A DNA stretch of 64,000 nucleotides from Gaeumannomyces sp. JS-464 (taxonomy: Eukaryota; Ascomycota; Sordariomycetes; Magnaporthales; Magnaporthaceae), in assembly GCA_002197995.1 (NCBI GenBank), contig NGZR01000003.1, positions 6,634,001 through 6,698,000 of the forward strand, read 5' to 3'. Each line of letters starts with the position of its first letter. Position 1 is the stretch's first letter. The notes under the pieces are model-generated. The model did no database searches. It saw nothing but the letters and a program-made list of their open reading frames with translations, and had not been told where the DNA came from. Positions 22,928 through 33,498 of the stretch are shown piece by piece. Both the position numbers and the translations under genes were made by a program.

Positions 22928-25039
22928 CACGGGCAGGCCATTCACTCTCCCTACATGCACCTCACGCCTGATACAGCTCACGCTGGGGGACCCCACCCGC
23001 AGGCCTCCGACCTGGGAGGGGTACGACACAAGATGGCACGGGGGAAGGTACGGATGACAGGCCGCTGCTCTCTTGCTCGAGCGTCTGAGAGGGTTGGATG
23101 AGGTACCGGGCCCCGGCCCCAGGCGCCGGCCATTTTTTGTCTCGCCTGAAGATGGGGCCTGCTCGAATGGGGGGCTGCTGTGCCATGATCCGCGCCAAGC
23201 CGCGCGTGCAGTACGCAGCCACGGTAGCGTGTACGTACGCCGTCGTGTCGACAGCACCTGGGAGGAAGGTACCATGGACACCGGTCTCCATGCTTCCTGC
23301 AGTGGAATCCATGGAAGCGCAGAGGTGACGGGCATGGGGCAGATGAGACAAGCGGTATGAAGCCTGTTGGTGATCTGGCCGCTTGCACATCTGGCCATTC
23401 CGGCCCCAAATGGTATTAGCGCCAAACCAGGCTTAGAGCTACCTATCTACCTATGTATGTATGTGCTTGGTGGCCGTGGCAGCTCTCAGCTCAAACCCCT
23501 GGATCAAGCGCTCATATTATTCCGAGGGGACCCGAGCAGGGTGTGCTATTCGGGGAATACAATGTTTGCCCCCGACCGGTCCAGACGTGCTGATGGAAGC
23601 ACAGCTCTCGATGGTTTGGCAGGGACTCCCATTCCATGGTGAATTAGTCGCCGCGGACCAGACAGCACCAGACGAGCCCAAACAAACAGCTCGGGTCGGC
23701 ATTGGGGCCTGCTAGGGACGAGGGGTGAGCTCTCCCCGCTGAATGGCAAGGTGGGGTAGCTGTTTTTCCGTTTTGGGAAACCGAAGCCCCTGAATTGCGG
23801 CTTTTATCAGGGGACCTGGGCCCCCTCTTGACGCAATCCCATGGGCTTCCTCCCGCTTGACATGATTCACGACGCTTGCTGGGTGCACCGCAGGCTGGCC
23901 CAGCGGCAGAGCGCCAAAAGCAGACGCAGCCGCCCGCCCGTGGGAAGGTGCTTGGAAGGATGAGACCAAACCTGAATCTTATTGACCGGCCGCTCGTCAT
24001 GCAGGCCGCGTAATCCATCCCTCCTCGCCATCCACGAGCCTCAACCTCCCGACTGGCTGCCTCCAAGAAGCAGCAAACCGACCCGTCTCCGTCCACCAGC
24101 ACCAGCCCCTCCCCCTCCCCACCAATCCAGGCCAACGCACACCCCAGTCCCAGCCGCTTCCACCGCCAGCCAAATCGCCAAACGTGGCCTGGAGGGGCCA
24201 TTCGGGATCCAGTCTGGTCGGCTCGGTGGAACGAGCCAGGGCGGGTCGACGCGGGGACTCCACCTGCCATCGGGCGAGACGCCCGAGGTTGAGGTTTGCT
24301 CGCTGTCGCTTGCTCTCCCAACAAGCTCCTATCAATCACGACCTCACGCTCCCCGAGCTGCGAATAGCCACAGCATCCCCAAGACGGCGGATCACCCGTG
24401 ACCCTTCCAAGGCTCTTGGCGCGCATCGCTTGCTTGCCTTGGCGACGACGCGTTTCCAAGGGATTCGATGGCTCTGATATTGCCGCCGTAGACTTGCAAC
24501 AGGTTTCGTCATCCACAAAGCGGAACAGCTGCCCCTTTTCCTCAGTTGAAGGGACCAAGCAATTTGCTCGCCGAGCCGCCACCTCGCTCAATGCTGGCCA
24601 CTCGTGGCCGCCCAGAGCTGCATATCATAGTGCACAAGCTTCACTGTCCCCATCTCGATCCGTGTACCACGCATCGAGACCCCGCTCGCCTTGCCTCGCA
24701 GCGTCTTGGCCCCGCCGCAATGGGGCCGTGGTCTGCCATTGCCAAGACCCTGGACAACTCACACGTACATGCTCAACTCTCCGCTGCCCGCGCACCTCGC
24801 GAGGGTATGCGTAGAGGCGATGCTGTCTGTCTTGGGCTCAGTCGAGCCTGTGTGCCGTCGTGACGAGACGAGAAGTTATCGGGTATGCAGTTCCGAATAA
24901 AATCCTCCTGAAGATAGATTGCATTCAGATCGTCGCTGGTACACCTGCACAGGCGCCGACGCACAAAGGGGCGCTACTCAGGATCACTGGCTGTTATCCT
25001 CGATATCCCTCTGACGTTCTCTGGATGGGTGGCTTGTCT
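22928..25039. other. Intergenic, 2.1 kb, no gene recognised
   Basis: Upstream of the CVNH gene and downstream of the ankyrin gene. A short TACC/TATG-type repeat patch occurs at about 23441-23463. The longest open frame, on the minus strand at 23644-24591, has no recognisable motif. Confidence 0.5.
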
Positions 25040-27953
25040 TCAAACAGATGCCACCCGCTGTGCCCATGCGAACCAAGCATCATCACGCTCCAGCTCTATC
25101 CCGCCTCTCAGCGCGATCAGTTCCTCCTTGCTGTACTTGTAGTAAAACTTCCAGTCGTAACGGGTTTCCCGCACCCATGGAGATGCAACCATTTCCTCCT
25201 CCAGCACCATGATTCTCTCCTCAACCGATTCCTGCGCTGCCACCCACATGCCTTCCCTGATTTGCACCTCGATTGCATGGAATGTTTGGACCTCGATGTC
25301 TCGGCCCTGCGACTCCTTCAGAGCTTCCAGTGGCCGGAGGATGGCGCGAGCCTCGTCTGCTTGTCTCTGATCCAGCGCCTGTAGCACATTTGTGAGCAAC
25401 ACGATGTCGCGCTTCATAGCTCTGTTGCGGCAGACTGTGAAAAGGTCGACAAATGCAGCAATATTCGCCTGGTCCGGTTCACGCGTTTCCAGCCGGTTCA
25501 TGGGATCCATCAGAATCGCCCCCACAAACGTGTCCCAGGGCCTGTTGCCAAACACATCGCGCTGCTCGACGTCCAAGTCTATGGCGTCGCCGGTCTTACC
25601 CCTGAAGAATTGTATGGTCTCGGTAGTCCATGCTCTCGCGGCGTGGTGAAGTAAATTCTGCCGTCTTTTCAATGTCGCAATGTTCTCGGTCCGAGCTCCG
25701 GCCTCGATGAGGACGGACGCTATGCCTAGGTTTGCAGCCCAAAGTGCCAACGAGAGGGGAGTTTGACCGAAGTCTTCTTTCGCTTCGATATCCGATCCAG
25801 CCTCTATCAGTAGCTGAACTATCTGTATCGGAACCTGCTCCCTCCCCCTGGGAATCGTGCACAGGAGTGAAGAACAGTCCTGTCTAGGCTGTCCCGGTGG
25901 CGAGCTAGCGAAGGCTTTCGAAGCAGCAGCTGTCTTGACATATCCACCGAGGACACGCCCAAGCTGAGGGTCCTGCTTTTGATAAGGTGGTAAAGTGGCG
26001 TCTCGGGTATTACTGCGCCGGCGGCGATGAGCTCCCTCGCACAGTCAAGATGATTATTTCCAAGGGCAATTTGCAGCGGCGTCAAATCGAAAACGCTCTC
26101 CTTAGAGTTTCGGTCGGCGCCGGCTTTTAATAGCGCGCGGATGGCCTCAGCATTGTTTTCCTCAGCCGCGAGATAGAGAGGGGTGCGGCCCTGTGGATCG
26201 GTGCTGTCCTTGATCGATGGGTCTTGATCGAGCAGGGCTTGAAGGAGCTCGTGGTTCCCATCCCTCACGGCCGCGTGAATTTCTGGTGTTCTCGCAAGCA
26301 AGCTCGAGTCCGGGCATAATTCGACAACTCTTCGTAAAATAGCAATTTCCCTAGCTGTCAGTGAAGCATTTGGATCCTCAAGCCAATGCGCTGCCATAAT
26401 TGCCGTTCGTCTGGGTTAATTTTCAGCCATAGCGTCAGCGTTGCTAGCCCAAAGCGGATATAGTCACAAGTCACAGGTTGGAAGTTAAAGCTTTGCTGAC
26501 TGACTTTCTTGGCCCGACGCGTCTGAGGATAGGGGCCCAGTATTGCAGAAGAAACTCGACAACGGCTATATTGAAGAAGCGTATTGCCATCTGACGTTTT
26601 CCAATAAAGCGTCAGTCTCCATGCCGCCTGATTTAGTTGAGCCTTTGATGGGTCTGTTACCTCCATTATAGTTTCCTCAGTTTCGGATGTCGCATCTGAA
26701 GGATAGTAAACCTCCCATCTGTTGCACATATCCTGGAACTGTTCTGGATTGCCCTGTTGTGCGTAATACAATACCCAGGAGCGCAATGGGATGACTCTCC
26801 CATGGGTGAATTGAATTGTCGACCCCAAGCCCGTCAGGTTGGAGGCAGAGACATTGATTGACAGGATACCTGCGTAGAGCCAAGTTGGGAACAGGTACTG
26901 CACTTCTAGCGGAGATGACACCCCCTCACGCACGCAGTGGGGGATGTCGCACTCCACGACCCGGGACGTATGTGACACCCGCAGGGCTCCCAGGCTTTTC
27001 TTGAGCCCGGAAAATCCCCAAACACTCGTCCGACTCCCGCCGTGGTGGCACCTGCATTGGCAGCGTGAGGGGCAGGAGCCCAAGGGGGTGACTTGAAGCT
27101 GATCGACATCAACGGTGATATCGCTCGCCGGGGACGTTGAGGCAACGATCCTGTTGTCTGAAGTGCTGGCCTCTGTTGGCTGCTGCGGTTCTGGTTCTTT
27201 CTCAGGGTCAGAGGACGGTAGCAAACCGTCTGAGTCTGTCTCCGGTTCACTTCCGGCGGTTGGCACTTCGGGGAGAGGTTGTGCGAGGCCCACGATCGCG
27301 GGCTGATGCATTTGCAGCCTTTCATTGCATTCCGATTGACAACGCAGGCGGGGTTAGTAATGGGAGTTTCGTCTCCTGGATTCGCAAGCCTGATATGAGG
27401 GCCGTAAAGGAGGCCGCACCTGTGAAGGAAGTGCAAAATGACCATCTGTAGCGCCAGCTGCAATTTGTCCCTTGTGTCCCTTGTCCGACTGTAGAGCTGC
27501 GGCAGCTGTGGGCGCATCCAGAGCCATCGTAGAGCCTTGGGCGTGGTCTTGATCGCGTCTTTCTGCTGCGAGCGGGTAGAGGCCGCACATTTGTCACCGA
27601 ACTTCTCGAGCTCCGAGACCGTATCCTTGAGGTCCTCTTCTGCCGCCTGAAGCATAGCAACCACCTCGTCAGGGAGGTGTTTTGATAACAAGCGTGTAAT
27701 TTCCTGGATTTGCTGGCAAGTCGCTCCCAAGCTCTCGACCTAAAGGTTTTTATATCGACTAAATTCAGCTTTGAAAACAGCCGGCGCTGCAAGGACGCAC
27801 GGGGAAGCCAGTGTGTCTGTTTACCTCCTTGAGGAGCTTGGACAGCTCGTCCTTCATTCCCGCCACGGATCGTATCGCAGCCACGACTTTGGCGGTGGCG
27901 GCGAGCGCCTGGGCGATCCCGACGACGCTCGCAACCCCGCCGACGACCTCCAT
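25040..27953 (-). CDS. Ankyrin-repeat protein with fungal STAND-type N-terminus
   Basis: Exon 1 (27953-27825) encodes a hydrophobic-amphipathic start, MEVVGGVASVVGIAQALAAT, typical of the N-terminal domain of fungal STAND and ankyrin proteins. It joins in phase at 27739 to a helical region, a Cys-rich motif (CPSRCQCRCHHG) near the middle, and a C-terminal ankyrin series (DPQGRTPLYLAAEENNAEAIRALLKAG, DLTPLQIALGNNHLDCARELI, FGQTPLSLALWAANLGIASVLIEAG). Three single-base losses break the frame: about 27327, about 26389 and in the G/A run at about 25849. Bridged length is about 940 residues. The role is unknown; such genes are often linked to non-self recognition. Consensus error or early decay are both possible. 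Confidence 0.7.
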
Positions 27954-28460
27954 CGTGCGTCAGCTGCGCATGCCGCCGCGTGAACTATGTTGCTCTAGGA
28001 GGCGAGGAACTGAACGGAGAGAGCTTGGAAGTGGGAGTGAGAAAGCGAGAGATTAGGAGATTCCAAGGTTGCGGGGTAGGTCGGTACATGTAGGTTATTG
28101 GTAGCCTGACCGACGCCCTGCATATCTGCAAATGCCCAGCCCTCGAGAGGTGGCTATGCCATGTCAGCCCAACCACGGGCATGCGCGAGGCGGCATGCAT
28201 ATGTAAATAAGTGATGTAAGGTTCAGGACGAATCACAGCCATGAGGCTGTGCAGCAGTGTAAAAAGGAATATGCACATCGGCGAACTGCTGAGAACTGCC
28301 ACGCCATATTTCCTTCCACTCATATTGGTCGTGCGGTGGGCGCAAGGCCGAAAAATGTTTGCGCTACGAGGGGCCTTTCTACCGAAAGGGTGGTTCTTAC
28401 CGCTGAGGATAAAATGAAGGAAACTATTGAGAGAAGAAATTACAATTTTTTTTTTTGAAG
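27954..28460. other. Spacer between the ankyrin gene and the Pot2-like element, 0.5 kb
   Basis: Promoter side of the ankyrin gene, ending in a T-run (28447-28456) just before the target-site TA of the transposon. No gene is seen. Confidence 0.5.
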
Positions 28461-28462
28461 TA
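28461..28462. repeat. TA target-site duplication, left
   Basis: The dinucleotide TA directly abuts the left terminal repeat and is mirrored by TA at 30310-30311. Confidence 0.8.
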
Positions 28463-28490
28463 AGTCGGAGCCCCCCTGTTGGGCCACCCA
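28463..28490 (+). repeat. Left terminal inverted repeat of the Pot2-like element
   Basis: Begins AGTCGGAGCCCCCC and matches the reverse complement of 30282-30309 except for one base in the C run. Confidence 0.85.
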
Positions 28491-28543
28491 AAACAGATCC
28501 GATCAACACCAAACCTAGTGCATTCAACTGTAAATTTCTACCT

Positions 28544-30164
28544 CTATTTAACTAACCTCAATACAACTGTATATAGATTCCTGATCAGAATTTGACGCTC
28601 TTTCTGATGCTGTATCATTTGCCTCCTCAACTTACCCCCTGCCTCTGAAACGCGCCGGATATCCACAAAGGTCTCGTTGGGATCCGGGGCTACCCTCCTT
28701 TTTTTGCGAGGCCGTTGTGCCTCCAATTCGGCCTCCAACTGCCTAATTTTTGCAGGGCCTCAGCTACCTCGAATTCACGCGCCTCGTAGCCTTTTTGGAG
28801 CTTCCGGAAGAAAAGTCGGGCCGTGGGGCTTGCCGGAAGCCGACCCCTAAAGGCGCTGATTTGGGAGGCAAACTCGGCTTTGTTTGGGAGTTTCCCAAGG
28901 CACCCGGGACTGCAGTAAAGGGACCGTTGAACCTTGTTTGGCCCTGTTATCCTCTGCAGATTGTTGAATTTGGGCTCGTCGGTCGTCTTGTTGGGAGTTT
29001 TCGAGTATAAATCGGCTCGATAAGGGTTTTCGGATATTCCGGGGCCAAAGGCCCGATGCCCGCCACCCCGACTTGATTATATAAGGGGTAAGGGCTTGTG
29101 ATCTTGCAAAGGCATAAGCTTGCAAAAATAAACGTTTTCCCACCACAGTTGAGCAGGTAAATAAAGCCTGGGAGCCGGTTATTTTGCGGTAAGCGTGCTT
29201 AAGAGGGCTGAAAATGGATAGATCCAAAGGCTGCAAAGCGTGCGAGGAATGGGGGGGGGGGGGGGGGGGGGTAAATAAAGAAGATAAACGTTGTTCCGGA
29301 GGCAAAGATACATAAACTCCTTGGTTATATGGGATCCGTGGCCATCTAGGATTAAAAGCCGGGGTTCAGGGTAGGGGGTTGGGTGCACGGAAGGAAGACC
29401 TTTTGCAGCCATTCAACTGCAGTACGGTCAGAAGTCCAGCCGTTTTTCGTTGCGGTAAATTGCCAGCCTTGGAATTGGCTTTTATCCTCCGGAAACCACT
29501 GTTCTTGCACGTATTTTCCTTTGAAAATAATGAGGGGAGGAAGCGAAACCCCAGTAGCCGAAATGCATTCGAGGAAACTCGTCCAAGTGCGAGATCCGGG
29601 CTCTTTTTTTGCAAAATCCGGGCTTCCGCGAGGCCTAAAACAAGCCCGTTACCCGTTTTGCCCTCCTGCAAGCCGCCTTCGTCCATATTGTACGTGTTTT
29701 CCGGCTTGATCCCGGCCACCTCCGGGACCTCCAGGCGTTGCCACCACCGCTTTATTACTTCCGTAGTAGCCCTTTAAGGTGTGCCGATTCTATGCGCCGG
29801 CCCCTACCGACCGGATCTCCGGATATCTTTGTAAAAAGCGGTAAATCCAACGCTTCCCGAGGGCCGGTTGGGTGCCCTGCCGGCGTAGGATCTCCTCCGC
29901 AAAAAAGCGGACTTCTGCGTGCGTTGGAGGGAGGCCTAGGGAGGCCTGAACAAGCACCCAATTTGCTAGGGGCTTCTCCAAGGCCGGCCCTAACCGCTGA
30001 AAAGGCTCTTGTGATTGCCGGATAGGTAGGGTGCCTTGGAGGCGATGCTGTAAGGTCGACTTTGGTATCCCATTGGCGCGAGCAGCCGCCCGGATTGAGG
30101 CTTTTGCCTGCACCGCAGCAACGGCTCGTTCGATGTCTTCTTCTGTATACTGTTTCTCTGGCAT
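28544..30164 (-). pseudogene. Pogo-family transposase, multiply frameshifted
   Basis: The start MPEKQYTEEDIERAV is followed by a Psq-type helix-turn-helix (SIRAAARANGIPKSTLQHRL) and a CENP-B/Tc5-type HTH ending RWIYRFLQRYPEIRS. The DDE core is then spread over several frames: NTYNMDEGG carries the first Asp, LLILDGHGSH the second. LQPLDLSIFSPLKHAYRK follows, and the terminal basic block RPRKKRR comes before the stop at 28544. The frame changes near 29795, 29760, 29630, 29345 and 29260, plus further points toward the C-terminus. A run of 21 G (plus strand 29251-29271) falls in the codons just before SSHALQPLDL. No single open frame could give an active enzyme as written. Confidence 0.85.
29251..29271. 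repeat. G21 homopolymer
   Basis: Twenty-one consecutive G on the plus strand, inside the transposase at a Pro-rich position, where related elements carry only a short C run. Confidence 0.9.
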
Positions 30165-30266
30165 TTTGTCGTTCGAATGCAGCAAAAAGGAAGGAAAACG
30201 GATTAAAATTGATGGAATCCCGTAGAATTGAAATACGCGTGACGACTTGTAGCTGTGGGCCTCGTG

Positions 30267-30281
30267 GGTGGCCCAACAGGG
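30267..30281 (-). repeat. Extra internal copy of the terminal subrepeat
   Basis: A second tandem copy of the GTGGCCCAACAGGGGGG unit lies just inside the right terminus. Pot2 elements are known to carry short direct repeats within their ends. The left end shows only one clear copy. Confidence 0.7.
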
Positions 30282-30309
30282 GGGTGGCCCAACAGGGGGG
30301 GCTCCGACT
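30282..30309 (-). repeat. Right terminal inverted repeat of the Pot2-like element
   Basis: Ends GGGGGGCTCCGACT, followed directly by TA. Confidence 0.85.
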
Positions 30310-30496
30310 TAGTAAAAGCACTTAGTGCGGGAGAGTTTGCCTGTATTTTATCCAACAGCGGTCGACAGGGGAGCTGGCACTAAATGAGATTTTCTCCATC
30401 TTTCTCCGGCAAGTAGGAGCACTGTCGGCTTTATTATTCATTATAGAAAGCGAAAATGCATTGTTTTTAATCTCCTAGAGTGTACCGCTGCGACGT

Positions 30497-30690
30497 CCTA
30501 AGCAGACCAACCGCGACACCATCAGCAGGGCCATGCACAGCAGGGTCGACCTGACGCTGCACCACCCAGGCATGAGCCAGCCGCCGCTGGGACACGGCTT
30601 GGTAGATGAGGACTTTAAACGGCTCTCGAACCTCGACATGAGCGGCCGCCAGATTAAAAACGTGGGCGGGATTGTTACTGTCCCTTCCAC
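30497..30690 (+). pseudogene. Relic of an AAA-type ATPase (C-terminal AAA segment)
   Basis: An open stretch reads TNRDTISRAMHSRVDLTLHHPG, then about 15 residues later DEDFKRLSNLDMSGRQIKNV. This order (TNR, a Phe/Met-x-SR, LxLxxP, then LxxLDMxGRxIKN) is the sensor-1 to sensor-2 part of fungal AAA ATPases. The Walker A and B parts expected upstream are absent, because sequence immediately before is anonymous and the transposon ends 190 bases away. No start, no full domain and no continuing frame exist, so this is a remnant. It could be a fragment left by rearrangement. The match rests on motif order only. Confidence 0.5.
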
Positions 30691-30977
30691 CAAGGAGAAG
30701 GTACCCCTGGGTGGGCAGGTCACATCGAAACTTTTCTGCAGGCGACGAGGGAAGCGGGACGATTATGTGACTTTTAAGTATCATTCAACGGGTAATTAAA
30801 TTATGGTGCGAAGGCGGGATGGGGGAAGATCCGGCCCATATTTCTTATAAAACATGCTGGAGCGTGCTTCCCCCGTCTCCCCTTCCCTAGAAGATAAAAA
30901 AAGTCCTTTGCTGGAGCATGGCGCGGCTCCGGATTGACTCTCAACGCTGACGTCCTTTTTTGAACGGACGCACACGC

Positions 30978-31585
30978 TTAGCACCACGGGAAGGGAGGGG
31001 CGGGCTTAGGCGGCAGGCCGCAGACGTCGAACTGGTTCCTCTGCTGGGTGCAGCTGGGGAAGCGCAGGCACTGCTTGATGGTCTTGCACGAGGCCTTGGG
31101 GAAGGCGGCGTTGGCGCGCGAGCAGTAGACGTCGGTTATAGCCTTGTCCATCGGCGCGCTGAACTGGCTGACGGGAGAGCACTGATGGCGGGGAAATGGT
31201 CGCAGGGTGTTAGTTTCGAAGGGTGCCGAGGGGGGGGGGGGGGGGGGGGGGGGCAAGGCCGGGCTGGATGTGCGAAGTGCGAAGACTCACGTAGCCGGTC
31301 ACCTCGCCGGCAGCACCGAGGCGCTCGCCGTACGGGCAGGTGCTGGCGGTATCGACCTGGCCGGCCGCGTTGACGCAGGCGCAAGCGACGTTGTCCTGGA
31401 CGTAGTTGCTGCAAGAATCGCCCGTGAGGGAGGGGCTATTGTTAGTCCGGCCGTTTCTTTGTATGGTAATAGGGTAGGGTGGGGGTGGACTGAGAGGCGT
31501 CATACGGCGGGTTCTGGCGGGCGGCGAGGTCGGCGGGAGCAGCCAGGGCGGCGGGGAGGGCCAGGAGAGCGACGAGGAACTTCAT
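30978..31585 (-). CDS. Small secreted cysteine-rich protein (effector candidate)
   Basis: Three exons: 31585-31506, 31408-31291 and 31181-30978, all in phase, giving about 133 residues. Residues 1-16 are a clear signal peptide (MKFLVALLALPAALAA), followed by a short pro-like stretch ending in AAR. The mature part has ten cysteines (CACVN, STCPYG, CSPVSQ, VYCSRA, ASCKTI, KQCLR, PSCTQ, DVCGL and a terminal PWC), an even number suited to five disulphides. No enzyme family is recognised. A TATA box lies 147-153 bases upstream. The second intron holds a run of 24 C/G. It sits between a transposon and a MITE-like element, the usual setting of fungal effector genes; a host-related role is inferred. 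Confidence 0.8.
31230..31253. repeat. G24 homopolymer
   Basis: Twenty-four consecutive G on the plus strand, within intron 2 of the secreted cysteine-rich protein gene, so it does not affect the reading frame. Confidence 0.9.
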
Positions 31586-31731
31586 GATGGGCAGAAGTGT
31601 AGGCTGACGTGCAAGACCAAAGAATAGGCTCGTGGATGCAAGGCTTGTGCTGTAGTCCCGGATGCTGTGAGGCGGTTGAGGGTGAGGACAAAAAGGAAAC
31701 GAGATGTCGGACTGCGTCGAGGTTTGCCTGG

Positions 31732-31738
31732 TTTTATA
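31732..31738 (-). promoter_or_regulatory. TATA box of the secreted cysteine-rich protein gene
   Basis: The minus strand reads TATAAAA (plus strand TTTTATA), about 150 bases before the start codon at 31585. Confidence 0.55.
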
Positions 31739-32083
31739 TCCTGCGAGATCGATCGGACGTTCCCGCATTCCCGCGTTCCCGTACCTGTCACCCGGTGTTG
31801 GTTGCATCGTATCCACCGCCATCTCTCGACTTCACGTGCTGCGTAAAGGGGAAACAAACCCCTGGAAAAACAGCTGGCGGCTGCGTTCCGACATCGCCCC
31901 AGGGGTTGCACGTCGTAGTAGGGGGAACATCCATATTCCAAGTTTGGGGATTCCGCCACCGGCGTAACCCAAGCATCGTCTTCCATGGGTTTTTCGTAAC
32001 ATCATCAATGCGACCGGGGAAGGCGCCGACCTTCCGGATCGGGCAGCCAGAGCCGCAAACGCGCCGGCTCCGACGCCCGATCG
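31739..32083. other. Promoter-side spacer
   Basis: Upstream flank of the secreted cysteine-rich gene, bounded by the MITE-like element. No gene is recognised. Confidence 0.4.
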
Positions 32084-32402
32084 ACTTGTTGAATCAGAGC
32101 CCCCTACCCTTCGAGCCAGAGCCCCCTTTTCGCCATCAAGTTCACACATTTCAACACGCAACTGCACAACAACAACAAAAATACCCAGTATGAAATTTGC
32201 ATTGCTAAATTCGCCGGAGGTAGGAGATTCTAACAAGCTACTACTCAGGGTCAGTGGTTAGGATCGGGGTTAATAGTTAGGGTTTGAGTTAGGGCTAGCA
32301 TTCGGGTTCTTGAGATTGTGATTCTGGGTCCGAGTGGCTTAAAGTTGTGGAGCAAACAGGGGCTCTGGCTCAAAGGGTAGGGGGCTCTGATTCACAAGAC
32401 AG
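32084..32402. mobile_element. MITE-like element with about 45-bp inverted termini
   Basis: The left arm (about 32086-32131) and the reverse complement of the right arm (about 32352-32396) align over about 45 bases with few mismatches. Both carry GAATCAGAGCCCCCTACCCT and then GAGCCAGAGCCCC. Each arm thus holds two copies of a CAGAGCCCC unit. The interior (about 220 bases) has no coding frame. Short, non-coding, with inverted ends: this is the pattern of a miniature inverted-repeat element. Exact ends and target duplication are not clear, and it could be a derivative of a pogo-type element. Confidence 0.6.
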
Positions 32403-33498
32403 TCGCGCCCGATTGAGTTGCGGGTGACCCCAGCCCCCCCAGCCGACGATGCGATCTAATCGAAGACATGGGCCGACAACCACCTGCCAGGGCCCCTGAT
32501 AGTTGTGGGGCAAGCATTTCGATGCCCCATCTACGTCAATGGCCGCTACCTCATCCGGCAATGTCAGATGGCTCAAGAGGTAGGTAGCCTTGGTAATTGC
32601 GACGTAATCAGGGGGTCTCTCCGCATTCGTGCGGTGCATGCAACTTGGCCAGCCCACCGCTCGTCTTTGATCTTGGTAAGGAGCTGCCCACATCCCGCAT
32701 CGACATCGACCCTGCTGGGGGGTTTGCCTGGCCGTCCAAAAGTGGCAGGCACCGGCTGCGCCGAGGGGCTGCTGCTGCGACTCTGCATCGCCCAGCAGCA
32801 TGATGCGGCTCTTGGATTCGGGGGCTGCCAATCTCGCTGCATTGAGCGTCCGGCTCGACCTCGGCGTGTCAAACGACGCAGCTGCACTTCCCCTGCCAAG
32901 CTGTCAACCAAACTCGTTCCGTCAGTTCATGCCGCTGTGTTGCCGCTTCCCACTGCGCCGCGACCTTTTGTCCAGGATCCGCGGCGCTCGGGTGTGTTCC
33001 CCGGCTGAACACGCCATAGACGTGCGCCACGGTGTGGTGGCGGCTCGGCCCGTGCTAGATCGTGGGGTTGGGACCGTTTCGAGTTCGACCTCGACTGTAT
33101 GTACGAGAGGCCAAACCTTATCCGCGGGTACTTGGGAAAGCTACCCGTACAGTCTTGAAAGCCAGTTTGTGTTTTGACCCAGCATTGGGCACTGGGAAAA
33201 CATCAAAGCCTTTGCCAACCCGGGCCTCCTTGGGAGAGTGAGGCCTGGCTGTGGTAATCACATGCAGGAAAGCGAGGGGTGGCGGTTCGGCCAAGATAAT
33301 GCACACCCTGAAAATGTAACATGGAAATACGAGCACAGCCTCCAGGCACGATTGGGTGCTTTTGCTAACAAAGCAGGTCACATCAAACGGCTCGCATAAC
33401 AAACTGATTACAGAGTCTACAACCAATATTATAACAAAACAGGAGGGAAAAAAGGGGGCGAGACCAGGTTATCCAAACTAGAGCCGAGGCATCTCATT
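32403..33498. other. Intergenic, 1.1 kb, no gene recognised
   Basis: Between the MITE-like element and the stop of the Zn2Cys6 gene. Several open frames of 100-170 codons on both strands overlap each other and show no motif. Confidence 0.5.

Larger units (their letters stand above)
28463..30309 (-). mobile_element. Full-length Pot2-like pogo (Tc1/mariner) DNA transposon
   Basis: A 1,847-bp element bounded by inverted termini that begin AGTCGGAGCCCCCC and continue TGTTGGGCCACC (left 28463-28490, right 30282-30309 in reverse). The two arms differ by one base in the C/G run. The right end carries a second tandem copy of GTGGCCCAACAGGGGGG inside. TA flanks both sides (28461-28462 and 30310-30311), the target-site duplication of this superfamily. 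Size, terminal structure and transposase type match the Pot2/Fot1 group. No heavy C-to-T decay of the RIP type is apparent by eye; the damage is mainly small indels. Confidence 0.9.

Noticed and set aside
23644..24591. Minus-strand open frame of 315 codons
   Set aside because: No motif, no splice-like structure, and overlapped by other equally featureless open frames; treated as intergenic.
28463..30309. RIP as the cause of transposase decay
   Set aside because: The breaks are mainly single-base gains and losses plus a homopolymer; no strong CpA-to-TpA bias was visible by eye.
32370..33008. Overlapping open frames of 110-170 codons on both strands
   Set aside because: No family motif, and codon composition alike on both strands; more likely chance in GC-rich sequence.
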